DNA from: JAWPMV01 sp039819665 | GTDB lineage: Bacteria > Bacteroidota > Bacteroidia > J057 | Assembly (NCBI GenBank): GCA_039819665.1 | Contig: JBCBRM010000020.1 | Location: 1 to 64,000 of the forward strand | DNA: 64,000 nucleotides | Reading direction: 5' to 3' | Shown: piece by piece, positions 8,825 through 17,018 of the stretch | How the letters are laid out: each line of letters opens with the position of its first letter | Numbering within the stretch: the first letter of the stretch is position 1 | The notes under the pieces: generated by a model | What the model was told of the DNA's origin: nothing | Seen by the model: the letters and a program-made list of their open reading frames with translations, nothing else | The model's database searches: none | Made by a program: the position numbers and the translations under genes

Positions 8825-8832
8825 TACCTTTG
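8825..8832 (+). promoter_or_regulatory. promoter -7 box of the third ompH gene
   Basis: TACCTTTG at 8825-8832 is an exact TAnnTTTG match. The predicted transcript would start close to 8840, leaving a very short leader before the ATG at 8852, or a longer one if ATG 8876 is used. Confidence 0.55.
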
Positions 8833-8851
8833 CCTGACGCATCGATCTAAA

Positions 8852-9427
8852 ATGAAAAAGACTAACAATACCATTATGAAATTGAAAGCAACAATTCTGG
8901 CCCTGGTGATTTCTCTGGGAATGCTGGCTTCGATACAGGCCCAGAACATAAAAATAGGATATGCCAATATTGAAGCAATCCTGCTTTATATGCCTGAAAC
9001 TCAGACAATGAACCAAAATTTGAAGACTTTCAGCGATAAGCTGGGACAGGATCTTCAAAATCGTCAGCAGTATTATCAAACGCTGATTCAGGAATATCAG
9101 CAACTGGCTTCTGAAACTCAGGATGAGGCTACTTTGAAGCCAAAGCAAGAACAGATCATTGAAGTTGAAAAAGAGCTTCAAACCAAGCAACAGGAGTCTC
9201 AGCAAAAGCTTCTGGAAAGACGCCAAACCTTGATGGAGCCTATCATTGAAAAAATGCAGGGAGCGATTAAAGAACTGGCAGCTGAGGAGAACTTTGATGT
9301 TATCATCAACTCCGTAGATGGAAACGGTATTTCTATCGTTCTCCATGGTCCTGAAGAAAATGACGTTACTAAGAAACTCATGACAAAACTGGGAGTCAAA
9401 CTTCCAGAAGCTGAGGGAGGACAGTAA
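8852..9427 (+). CDS. OmpH/Skp family chaperone, third paralogue
   Basis: A 191-residue family member with a signal peptide (LKATILALVISLGMLASIQAQ), the body strand KIGYANIEAILLYMPETQ, a long coiled coil rich in Gln and Glu (about residues 55-130), and the end FDVIINSVDGNGISIVLHG. It matches the second copy in the closing domain. Either ATG 8852 or ATG 8876 could be the start; the second gives a more standard signal peptide (MKLKATILAL). Having three tandem copies, each with its own promoter box, suggests that dosage or client range is tuned separately from bamA. Confidence 0.88.
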   Translation: MKKTNNTIMKLKATILALVISLGMLASIQAQNIKIGYANIEAILLYMPETQTMNQNLKTFSDKLGQDLQNRQQYYQTLIQEYQQLASETQDEATLKPKQEQIIEVEKELQTKQQESQQKLLERRQTLMEPIIEKMQGAIKELAAEENFDVIINSVDGNGISIVLHGPEENDVTKKLMTKLGVKLPEAEGGQ

Positions 9428-9448
9428 CAAAAAATATTTCAAATGATG

Positions 9449-9477
9449 AAAGCCCAGAGCGATCTGGGCTTTTTTTT
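9449..9477 (+). terminator. intrinsic terminator after the ompH cluster
   Basis: AGCCCAGA and TCTGGGCT pair perfectly around GCGA and are followed by eight T residues: a textbook intrinsic terminator that closes the uppS-bamA-ompH region. Confidence 0.92.
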
Positions 9478-9528
9478 GCTCTTTTCAAAATGTATTTTTA
9501 GTAAACATTTTAGAAAAGGCAAATATTC

Positions 9529-10365
9529 ATGCTTCGTAAGCTCACAGAAGTTTTATGCTTCTTGCTCTTACCTTCTCTTGTACAGGCTCAATATTTCGGT
9601 GAAGAAATTTCCACTCCCTCTTCCTGGTCTATGGGGATCAAAGTGTCAGCCTCCCTTTTAGATGCTGATGTCGATACCCACAACTTTGGGAAACAAGGAA
9701 GTCTGTTTTTTGAGAAAACTATTTCTCGCATCATCGATATGCGAATTGAGGCCAATATCGGCCAAACCTTTGGCCAAAATTTATATGCTTCAACTTCCCA
9801 CTACCGCAACCAGGCACTCAATGGGAGTCTGAATCCCGAAGTACAATACGACAGTGCATCCCTATATTTCCATAATTACCAGCATACTTATGGAAGTCTT
9901 GGGATATCCTTTAAGTTAAATATCAACCGAATATTCACTGTGATCGGAGGTGAAAAATGGGACCTCTATCTTTTAGGAGGGCTTGGAGCTTATGGCTACG
10001 AAACCCGCATCAATGCACTCAACGAATTCGGGCAAATGTATAATTTTGACCGGGCAAATTCTTCCAGTATTTCAGCACGGCAAGAAAACCTCAATCTTCT
10101 TCTGGATGATACCTATGAAAGCATAGGGGATCAAGATCAAATCAATAGTACCTTCGTCGGCCCATACACCTTGAAAACTTTTTTCCAAAGCGGAGGAGGA
10201 ATCCGTTTCCACTTAACAGATGCATTGGGATTAGGGATGGAAGCCAATTATTTATTTTTTGGAGATGACCTCTTAGACGGTCAGCAATGGAAGGAGGACG
10301 GACAACAAAGCCTTACCCGCGATAAACTCCTTTCTATGGGACTCCTTTTGGATGTAGCATTCTGA
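9529..10365 (+). CDS. outer membrane beta-barrel protein, unrecognised
   Basis: A 278-residue exported protein that I do not recognise. Residues 1-21 look like a signal peptide (LTEVLCFLLLPSLVQAQ). The rest has the aromatic alternating strands and Gly turns of a small barrel: SMGIKVSASLLDADVDTH, MRIEANIGQTFGQN, YGSLGISFKLNINRIF, DLYLLGGLGAYGYET, GGGIRFHLTDALGLGMEANYLFF, and the end KLLSMGLLLDVAF with a terminal Phe, as in many outer-membrane barrels. The layout is like OprF/OmpA-type N-terminal barrels, but no peptidoglycan-binding domain follows. It lies between two transcription units and appears to be monocistronic. Confidence 0.7.
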   Translation: MLRKLTEVLCFLLLPSLVQAQYFGEEISTPSSWSMGIKVSASLLDADVDTHNFGKQGSLFFEKTISRIIDMRIEANIGQTFGQNLYASTSHYRNQALNGSLNPEVQYDSASLYFHNYQHTYGSLGISFKLNINRIFTVIGGEKWDLYLLGGLGAYGYETRINALNEFGQMYNFDRANSSSISARQENLNLLLDDTYESIGDQDQINSTFVGPYTLKTFFQSGGGIRFHLTDALGLGMEANYLFFGDDLLDGQQWKEDGQQSLTRDKLLSMGLLLDVAF

Positions 10366-10385
10366 AACAATGATAAAATAGGTGT

Positions 10386-10393
10386 TATCTTTG
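10386..10393 (+). promoter_or_regulatory. promoter -7 box of the DUF255 gene
   Basis: TATCTTTG matches TAnnTTTG exactly and ends 16 bases before the ATG at 10410, so the transcript would have a leader of only about 10 bases. Confidence 0.55.
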
Positions 10394-10409
10394 TGCCAAA
10401 GATACCCCT

Positions 10410-12410
10410 ATGCCCAATCAGCTGATTTACGAAAGCAGTCCGTATTTACTCCAGCATGCCAACAATCCTGTCGATTGGTATCCTTGGGGAGAGAAGGCGC
10501 TAGAGAAAGCTAAAGAAGAGAATAAGCTGATTCTGGTTAGTATTGGCTATGCAGCCTGCCATTGGTGTCATGTGATGGAGCACGAATCTTTTGAAGATGA
10601 GGAGGTAGCCAAAATTATGAACAAGCATTTCATTTGTATCAAGGTCGATCGCGAAGAACGTCCTGATATAGATAAGATCTATATGGATGCTGTTCAGTTG
10701 ATGACTCGTCAGGGCGGATGGCCGTTGAATGCTTTTGCCCTTCCAGACGGGAGACCTATTTATGGGGGCACCTATTTCCGAAAAGATCAGTGGACAGATG
10801 TATTAGGGCAATTAGCCGGTCTTTACCAGAATGATCCGCAGCAAGTCTTTGCCTATGCAGATGAAATGGTAGCTGCCATGAAAAATATGGTTCAGCTAAA
10901 GCCTCCTATGCCGGGAAACTTTTCGCTGAATTTATTGAAGAGCGTATGGGAAACCTGGAAAGAGCGAATAGATTTTGAATGGGGAGGCAGAAAGGTAGAG
11001 CAAAATAAATTCCCGGTCCCTGCGAATATCCGAATGCTGCTAAGAGCAGGAAATTTTCTCGAAAATGAAGAAATGCTTGAGGCTGCTCGGATCACGTTAC
11101 GCCGAATGGCTTTCGGAGGTATATACGATCAACTAGGCGGAGGTTTCGCCAGATATTCTGTAGATAAATATTGGAAGGTTCCTCACTTTGAAAAAATGCT
11201 TTATGATAATGGGCAATTGGTGAGTTTGTATTCTGAAGCCTATGAGCAGGACCCTCAGGATTTATTTAAACAAGTTGTTTATCGAAGTCTTGATTTTGTT
11301 GAAAGGGAATTGATGTCTGAGGAAGGCGGGTTTTATTCATCTTTGGACGCTGATAGTGAAGGGATAGAGGGGAAATTTTATGTGTGGTCTCATCAAGAGA
11401 TAAAGGATATCCTTGAAGAAGATGCTCAACTCTTTTCCGATTATTACAACATCATTCCTCAGGGAAACTGGGAGCACACCAATGTGCTTTTTAGCCTGGA
11501 AACGGAGGCCGAATTTGCGAAAAAATGGAACCTGAATCCTGATAGCTTTAGCCGGAAAATGGCTGAAGGAAGAGCAAAGCTTTTAGAAATTAGATCAAAA
11601 CGAATCCGGCCGGGACTAGATGATAAAATTCTATGTTCCTGGAATGCCTTAATGCTGCAGGGCTATCTGGATGCATATCGAGTATTTGGAGATGAAGCCT
11701 TTTTGCAAACCGCTCTGAAAAATGCCCGCTTTATTCGGGAAAAACTGACGGAAGGGCCTCGTTTGTATAGAAATTATAAGAATGGGAAAAGAAGCATCAA
11801 TGCTTTTCTGGATGACTATGCTATGTTGATAGAGGCTTATATTAGTTTGTATCAACAGACTTTTGAGGAAGAATGGTTGGAGCAGGCGAAAGTGCATATG
11901 GAATATGTAGAGGAACATTTTTACGATTCAGAATCAGGTCTATATTTTTATAGCTCGGATGAAGATCCGGTATTAATTCACAGAAAAATAGAAACCCAGG
12001 ATGATGTGATACCCTCCTCAAATGCTGCTATCGCACATAGCCTTTATAATCTGGGACTCCTGTATCACAAACTGGAATATCAGGATAAAGCACGTAAAAT
12101 GTTCGCTACGATTAAGGAAGACCTCATGATGTATCCCGCCTGGTTTGCACATTGGGGGCAGCTAATTTTGAAAGATCTTTTCCCTCATTTCGAAGTGGCT
12201 ATTACCGGAGAAAAAGCCTTAGCTTTCAGAAAGGAAATCGGAAAAAATTACAATCCTAATCGAATTTTTGCAGGAGCGATTTCCGAAAGTAAACTCCCAA
12301 TTCTTGATCAGCGCTTTGCTGATCAAAGCATGATCTATGTTTGTCAACAAAATACCTGTCAATTACCTGTTTCAGAAGTCGATGCTGCATTGGAACAAAT
12401 GAAAGCCTAA
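10410..12410 (+). CDS. thioredoxin-domain protein of the DUF255 (Ssp411/YyaL) family
   Basis: A 666-residue cytoplasmic protein with the two-part layout of the YyaL/spermatogenesis-associated 20 family. Residues 1-160 are a thioredoxin-like domain with the hallmark SPYLLQHANNPVDWYPWG and a CHWCH redox motif (Cys50, Cys53). The remainder is an (alpha/alpha)6-type helical barrel related to N-acylglucosamine 2-epimerase and cellobiose-epimerase folds (GGIYDQLGGGFARYSVD, VPHFEKMLYDNGQL, DDKILCSWNALML). Length matches the family. The biochemical role is not established; a redox-linked sugar or protein function is only a guess. The DEAD-box helicase gene begins 17 bases downstream and is probably co-transcribed. 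Confidence 0.9.
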   Translation: MPNQLIYESSPYLLQHANNPVDWYPWGEKALEKAKEENKLILVSIGYAACHWCHVMEHESFEDEEVAKIMNKHFICIKVDREERPDIDKIYMDAVQLMTRQGGWPLNAFALPDGRPIYGGTYFRKDQWTDVLGQLAGLYQNDPQQVFAYADEMVAAMKNMVQLKPPMPGNFSLNLLKSVWETWKERIDFEWGGRKVEQNKFPVPANIRMLLRAGNFLENEEMLEAARITLRRMAFGGIYDQLGGGFARYSVDKYWKVPHFEKMLYDNGQLVSLYSEAYEQDPQDLFKQVVYRSLDFVERELMSEEGGFYSSLDADSEGIEGKFYVWSHQEIKDILEEDAQLFSDYYNIIPQGNWEHTNVLFSLETEAEFAKKWNLNPDSFSRKMAEGRAKLLEIRSKRIRPGLDDKILCSWNALMLQGYLDAYRVFGDEAFLQTALKNARFIREKLTEGPRLYRNYKNGKRSINAFLDDYAMLIEAYISLYQQTFEEEWLEQAKVHMEYVEEHFYDSESGLYFYSSDEDPVLIHRKIETQDDVIPSSNAAIAHSLYNLGLLYHKLEYQDKARKMFATIKEDLMMYPAWFAHWGQLILKDLFPHFEVAITGEKALAFRKEIGKNYNPNRIFAGAISESKLPILDQRFADQSMIYVCQQNTCQLPVSEVDAALEQMKA

Positions 12411-12427
12411 ACGTCAGTTATAAGCCT

Positions 12428-13663
12428 ATGAAATTTGAGAAATTTCACATACAGCCGGAAATCATCCGTAGCCTCAAAAAGCTGAATTTCAAAAAACCTA
12501 CGGATATTCAGTACAAGGCTATACCTGCCATTCTGAAGGGAGAGGATGTCATGGCGATTGCGCAAACCGGTACGGGAAAGACTGCTGCTTTTGCTATTCC
12601 TATCATCGATATGATTCAGGAAAAGAAAAGCTCAAAAAGATCGGAAGGACTGAGGTGTGTAGTTATGGTTCCGACTCATGAATTAGCCATACAAATAAAA
12701 GAGGTATTCGAGGAAATAGGGCAGCATACTCATGTAAAGACTTTTGCAATTTTCGGGGGAGTAGAGCAGGATCGACAAATTCAAAAATTACAGGCCGGAC
12801 TAGATGTATTGATTGCCACTCCGGGAAGATTATTTGATCTCGTAAGTCAGAAACATCTGGACTTGAGAAAAGTAGAAATGCTCGTGCTGGATGAAGCAGA
12901 TCATATGCTGGACTTAGGCTTTTATAAAGATATTCAGGATCTACTCCGCTTTTTACCCCGAAAAAGGCAAACCCTCTTTTTCTCTGCAACCATCAATGAA
13001 AAAATCAAGAAGCTGGCCTATTCTCTGGTGAAAAATGCGATACGTATTCAGATTTCCCCTAAAAATCCAGTTGCTAAAAATATAGACCATGCGCTTATAT
13101 ATGTGGAAATGGATGAAAAACGTTTTGTCCTTGAGCGAATATTGAGGGAGCATGAAAAAAGTAAAATGCTTGTATTTGTACGCACCAAGGTTAGGGCAGA
13201 GCGTGTGATGAAAGCGATGGATAGAGTCGGTATAAAGGCCTTAACCTTGCACGGGGATAAAGATCAAAAAGACCGGATGGCAGTGATGAGAACTTTTCAG
13301 AAAGGGGAAATTCGTTTACTGATAGCTACAGATGTCAGTGCAAGAGGAATTGATATTTCCGGAATCGCCTATGTTATAAATTATGACCTGCCTGAGCAAG
13401 CTGAGAACTATGTACACCGAGTCGGGCGTACAGGAAGAGGGCGTGAAAAGGGGCAAGCCTTATCTTTCTGCTCGGAACATGAAAAAGAGCTTCTGCTGAA
13501 AATCGAAGATTTCCTGGGGCATAGGATCAAGGTCTTAGAATATGGTGAAGAAGACCAGCTTGTAACCAAAGACATGAGCCTGGATGCTACTCAGGATTGG
13601 CGGGCCGTAATGCAGGAAATAGAGCAGGAAGACAAGAAGCGTAAGAAACGCAAGAAACGGTGA
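12428..13663 (+). CDS. DEAD-box ATP-dependent RNA helicase, RhlE-like
   Basis: A 411-residue RNA helicase. In order: Q motif (F-x-K...PTDIQYKAIP), Walker A AQTGTGKT near residue 46, motif Ia PTHELAIQ (His in place of the usual Arg), TPGR, the DEAD box VLDEADHMLDLGF, SATI, and the second RecA domain with VFVRTKVRAERV, DVSARGIDI and HRVGRTGR. A short basic tail (KKRKKRKKR) replaces the longer Arg-rich tails of some RhlE proteins. The frame is open back to 12341 within the previous gene, but ATG 12428 gives the family N-terminus. Likely acts in ribosome assembly or mRNA remodelling. Confidence 0.94.
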   Translation: MKFEKFHIQPEIIRSLKKLNFKKPTDIQYKAIPAILKGEDVMAIAQTGTGKTAAFAIPIIDMIQEKKSSKRSEGLRCVVMVPTHELAIQIKEVFEEIGQHTHVKTFAIFGGVEQDRQIQKLQAGLDVLIATPGRLFDLVSQKHLDLRKVEMLVLDEADHMLDLGFYKDIQDLLRFLPRKRQTLFFSATINEKIKKLAYSLVKNAIRIQISPKNPVAKNIDHALIYVEMDEKRFVLERILREHEKSKMLVFVRTKVRAERVMKAMDRVGIKALTLHGDKDQKDRMAVMRTFQKGEIRLLIATDVSARGIDISGIAYVINYDLPEQAENYVHRVGRTGRGREKGQALSFCSEHEKELLLKIEDFLGHRIKVLEYGEEDQLVTKDMSLDATQDWRAVMQEIEQEDKKRKKRKKR

Positions 13664-13913
13664 CCCTTCCGCTTCAAACCCGTTTCCTTAGCGAAGGAAA
13701 CGACCCGCGTATGGTAGCTTGTAAATCTCCCTATAGCTTCGCGTGCATTCCCTTTTGCCGCAGGTCCAGGGAGTGTGGGCCTGAGGCAAGGGGTTCCAGT
13801 GGGTTTTATCGAGCCCCCATCCCAAATGGCAGAAATATTAACTCTCTCCTCATAGATTTTCTACGAATTCCTTAACTTAAGTTTCCAATCAAGAACTTAC
13901 TACTAATATCCCT
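13662..13913. repeat. intergenic region with a hairpin element (copy 1 of the ACCCYTCCG family)
   Basis: After the helicase stop the sequence GACCCTTCCGC is followed within about ten bases by CGTTTCCTT-AGCG-AAGGAAACG (13681-13702), a perfect 9-bp hairpin with a tetraloop. The same layout occurs at 51922-51964, 52113-52162 and, inverted, near 52200-52250. The rest of the 250-base gap is more GC-rich than other gaps and shows no gene; the 71-codon open frame over it has no coding character. Confidence 0.55.
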
Positions 13914-15386
13914 ATGCAAAAAAATAAGAACACAAAGAACCGTCGTGAATTCCTTAAGAATTCAGCCCTGGCGGGAGCTGGATTTATGATTGTACCTCGT
14001 CATGTCCTTGGCCGAGGATATACGGCACCCAGCGACAAGTTAAACCTGGCTGCTATTGGTGCCGGTGGTAAAGGACGAAGCGATATCGCAAATGCCGCCA
14101 ATGGTGGAAAAAACAATGTGGTCGCACTTGCGGATGTAGATACCAAGATGGCCAAAGCTTCCATGAAAAGCTTTGGTAAAGCCAAATTCTACAAGGACTG
14201 GCGCATTATGCTGGAAGAAATGAAGGACGAAATTGATGCCGTAACGGTATCTACTCCGGATCACCTTCACGGCATCGCTGCCATGAGCGCTATGCAACTA
14301 GGCATGCATGTCTATGTCCAAAAACCTTTAACCCACAATATCTACGAGGCTCGCCAACTCACAGAAGGCGCTCGTAAATACAAGGTGGTGAGCCAGATGG
14401 GAAATCAAGGTGCTTCTAATCCTGCTCAGGTCCAAATGATGCAATGGTTTGATGAAGGATTGATCGGCAATGTTCATACCCTTTATTGCTGGACGGATAG
14501 ACCCGTATGGCCGCAGGGGCAGCCTTTGCCAACTGATAAAGTGAAAATGCCAGAGCAGCTTTCTAAAGAAGACTGGGACCTCTTCATCGGACCCGCTGAA
14601 CCTGTGGATTATCATCCGCTCTTTCACCCATTTAAATGGAGAGGTTGGTGGAACTTTGGAACTGGAGCGCTAGGAGATATGGGCTGTCATATCATTGATC
14701 CTCCATTCCGGGTATTGGGTCTCGGATATCCTACTGAAGTAGAATGTAGCGTGGGACAGGTGTTTAAAAGAGATTGGGTGCCTGAGCATAATCCAGAGGG
14801 ATGTCCTCCTTCTTCACAGGTTCAGGTATCTTTTGGACCCTCTGAGAAAAATAAGATTCCTTGTAAAATGATCTGGTCAGACGGAGGGATTCGTCCTTTC
14901 CATCCAGACCTTATTCCTGCTGACCATCCATTAGGAGGAAGTAGCAGCAACAATGGGGTCATTATGATAGGGGAAAAGGGCATTATGACCTGTGATGTTT
15001 ATGGTAATTCTCCAAGGATTTATCTTCCAGATGGAGAGATCATCGATATGCCCAAAAATTTCAAAACAGACCTCCTCCCTAATGCAGGTATGAGAGAGTT
15101 CGGTCATCAGGTTTCTTGGACCGAAGCTTGTAAAGCCGGTTTTGGTAGCCCCGAACATAAAGGATTAACTTCATCCTTTGATTACTCGGGCCCACTTACA
15201 GAAACTGTTTTGATGGGTAATCTTGCTATTCGCAGCTACTCTCTGACCAAAAAAGCGGGTAATGGCCGTGATTTCTATGGAAGGAAAAAGCTCATTTGGG
15301 ATGGAGAGAACACCAAAATCACTAATTTTGATGATGCCAATCAATTTGTCAGTCGTCCATATAGGGATGGGTGGAAATTGATATAG
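13914..15386 (+). CDS. Tat-exported Gfo/Idh/MocA family oxidoreductase
   Basis: A 490-residue NAD(P)-dependent oxidoreductase. The N-terminus carries a twin-arginine signal, NRREFLKNSALAGAGFMIVP, so the protein is folded with its cofactor before export to the periplasm. The Rossmann domain follows (LNLAAIGAGGKGRSDIANA, then VVALADVD), with VSTPDHLHGIAAMSAMQLGMHVYVQKPL holding the EKP-like catalytic lysine motif (here QKP, as in many Tat-exported members). The second domain has GALGDMGCHIIDPPFRVL with the usual histidine. Substrate is probably a sugar or polyol, but it cannot be told from sequence. It stands alone, followed by a palindrome at 15411. Confidence 0.9.
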   Translation: MQKNKNTKNRREFLKNSALAGAGFMIVPRHVLGRGYTAPSDKLNLAAIGAGGKGRSDIANAANGGKNNVVALADVDTKMAKASMKSFGKAKFYKDWRIMLEEMKDEIDAVTVSTPDHLHGIAAMSAMQLGMHVYVQKPLTHNIYEARQLTEGARKYKVVSQMGNQGASNPAQVQMMQWFDEGLIGNVHTLYCWTDRPVWPQGQPLPTDKVKMPEQLSKEDWDLFIGPAEPVDYHPLFHPFKWRGWWNFGTGALGDMGCHIIDPPFRVLGLGYPTEVECSVGQVFKRDWVPEHNPEGCPPSSQVQVSFGPSEKNKIPCKMIWSDGGIRPFHPDLIPADHPLGGSSSNNGVIMIGEKGIMTCDVYGNSPRIYLPDGEIIDMPKNFKTDLLPNAGMREFGHQVSWTEACKAGFGSPEHKGLTSSFDYSGPLTETVLMGNLAIRSYSLTKKAGNGRDFYGRKKLIWDGENTKITNFDDANQFVSRPYRDGWKLI

Positions 15387-15410
15387 AAATATTGGATAAA
15401 TGAATTTCTT

Positions 15411-15438
15411 GTAGGGGTAGCTCATGAGCTGCCCCTAC
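15411..15438. repeat. 28-bp near-perfect palindrome
   Basis: GTAGGGGTAGCTCA and TGAGCTGCCCCTAC are reverse complements except for one T-G pair, with no loop at the DNA level. It lies between the oxidoreductase stop (15386) and the pentapeptide-protein start (15454). It has no T run, so it is more like a processing or operator site than an intrinsic terminator. Confidence 0.6.
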
Positions 15439-15453
15439 CATATTAAAAACCCC

Positions 15454-16023
15454 ATGGCACAATTCATTGATGACCAGACCTTCGAAAACGAAGATTTTTC
15501 TAATCAGGAAATCGAGGCCAAAGAATACAATGGCTGTAGCTTTCTGAATTGCAATTTTGTCGATGCGAATATCTCCGGAATCAGTTTTGAAGAATGCAGA
15601 TTTGAGGATTGTGATTTTAGCAATATCCGATTAGATGAAACGGCTTTTCGTCAGGTGGAATTGATCAATTGTAAAATGCTGGGGGTGCATTTCAATGAGT
15701 GCAATAGCTTTCGCCTGTCCATTAGCTTTGAAAATTCTCAATTGAGCTTTGCCTCTTTTTTTCAGTTGGACCTGAGAGACTCTGTTTTCGATACTTGTAC
15801 CATAGAGGAGGCTGATTTTACAGAATCTAATCTTGAAAAGGTCCTTTTTGAAAATTGTAAACTGGATCGTTCTGTATTTGAATATTGCAATCTCCAGGGG
15901 ACGAATTTTAAAACTTCTCAAGGATTTAGTATCGACCCTGATCTCAACAAGATGAAGGGAGCAAAATTTTCTTCACCGGGTTTGAAAGGGCTTTTAGAAA
16001 AGTATAAGCTGGAGATTGATTAA
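15454..16023 (+). CDS. pentapeptide-repeat protein, Qnr-like in layout
   Basis: A 189-residue protein built almost entirely of A(D/N)LxF-type pentapeptides: CSFLN CNFVD ANISG ISFEE CRFED CDFSN in the first half and ADFTE SNLEK VLFEN CKLDR SVFEY CNLQG TNF in the second. Such proteins fold into a right-handed square beta-helix. The two blocks separated by a less regular stretch (about residues 90-110), and the short C-terminal tail (KGLLEKYKLEID), resemble the Qnr/MfpA group that protects DNA gyrase, but close kinship is not shown. ATG 15454 is preferred over an upstream ATG at 15424 that lies inside the palindrome. Cytoplasmic, no signal peptide. Confidence 0.85.
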   Translation: MAQFIDDQTFENEDFSNQEIEAKEYNGCSFLNCNFVDANISGISFEECRFEDCDFSNIRLDETAFRQVELINCKMLGVHFNECNSFRLSISFENSQLSFASFFQLDLRDSVFDTCTIEEADFTESNLEKVLFENCKLDRSVFEYCNLQGTNFKTSQGFSIDPDLNKMKGAKFSSPGLKGLLEKYKLEID

Positions 16024-16159
16024 TTAACGTTTATCCTAAACCCTTTTCTCCGAAATCCCGTATAAAAAAGGGAAGTTTTACTTCAAACAAACACAAACAA
16101 CACCATCCCGCTATGTCTTGACATAGTTCACCTCTCAGCAAAAAGATATAATTTATCTT

Positions 16160-16189
16160 CCTTCAGCCGGTTTTAGAACGGGTTGAAGG
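16160..16189 (+). promoter_or_regulatory. hairpin upstream of the RNA-repair operon
   Basis: CCTTCAGCC pairs with GGTTGAAGG (one G-T) around a 12-base loop, 28 bases before the ligase ATG. It could end the pentapeptide transcript or lie in the leader of the ligase mRNA. Confidence 0.35.
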
Positions 16190-16217
16190 ATTTGCTGTTT
16201 TAATTTAGCATATAACC

Positions 16218-17018
16218 ATGAATCCTTCCAGAAAATATTGTAGAAGCTTGCACGCGCATATTAGCCTCGGAACCACTTCCGACGACCGCTTTATGCCTAC
16301 CGGATATGTTTCTGCCTTTGCGGAAATGGAAGGGCTGGTTTTGACGGAAAAACTGGATGGGCAAAACAATTGCTTCAATAAGAAAGGAGTCTTTGCTCGA
16401 TCTCATACAGCCCCAACTACACATCCTTGGGATAAGCCGATGCGAGAAAGGTGGGAACTTATCAAAAATGATCTGAATGAGTTGGAGATTTTTGGGGAAA
16501 ACATGTACGGCATACATTCCATTGCTTATATGAATCTGGAATCCTATTTCTATGTGTTTGCCGTGAGGGAAGGAGATCTATGGCTTTCCTGGGAAGAGGT
16601 GAAGTTTTATGCGGCTATGCTGGATTTCCCTACAGTGCCCGAGATAGAAATCAACTTCCCCCTGAAGGAAATCTATAAAACAGATGAGGACGAAAATGAG
16701 ATGTTGCGCAATTGGTTGATTGCCAACCTTGGTACGAGCTGGGAGGAAAGTGTAGAAACAGCGGGATTGCTCGGAGGATATGATCCCGAAAGCGGAAAGG
16801 ATTGCTCGGAGGGATTCGTCATTCGAAACAGAGATGCTTTCAAGACTAATCAAGGTCCCATCCCTGTTGCTCCCAATGAATTTAACAATCTCTTTAAACT
16901 GGTCAGAAAGAGTCATGTGAAAACGGATGTACACTGGACAAAAACCTGGAAACCTGCATCATTAACCAACTATAATAAGCATCGCTGGTTTGGCTACGAA
17001 TATTTATCAAAGAAATGA
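16218..17018 (+). CDS. ATP-dependent polynucleotide (RNA) ligase
   Basis: A 266-residue nucleotidyltransferase of the RNA-ligase family, which seals 5'-phosphate and 3'-OH ends. The motifs are in order: motif I EKLDGQN with the AMP-accepting Lys45, then ARSHT, motif III EIFGENMYG, IIIa YFYVFAVRE, motif IV SEGFVIRN, motif V FKLVRKS. There is no OB-fold or other extra domain, so it is a compact ligase. Its stop overlaps the start of the next gene by 4 bases (ATGA). Literature on Runella HD-Pnk reports that HD-Pnk genes are often in an operon with a putative ATP-dependent polynucleotide ligase; this pair is that arrangement. The substrate, RNA or nicked duplex, is not visible from sequence. Confidence 0.9.
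   Translation: MNPSRKYCRSLHAHISLGTTSDDRFMPTGYVSAFAEMEGLVLTEKLDGQNNCFNKKGVFARSHTAPTTHPWDKPMRERWELIKNDLNELEIFGENMYGIHSIAYMNLESYFYVFAVREGDLWLSWEEVKFYAAMLDFPTVPEIEINFPLKEIYKTDEDENEMLRNWLIANLGTSWEESVETAGLLGGYDPESGKDCSEGFVIRNRDAFKTNQGPIPVAPNEFNNLFKLVRKSHVKTDVHWTKTWKPASLTNYNKHRWFGYEYLSKK

Noticed and set aside
9443..9661. A 72-codon open frame overlapping the unknown barrel gene
   Set aside because: It starts inside the ompH terminator and is out of frame with the signal-peptide gene at 9529, which has far better coding signs.
13660..13875. A 71-codon open frame after the helicase gene
   Set aside because: It covers a hairpin element in GC-richer intergenic DNA, has no domain pattern, no promoter and no start context.
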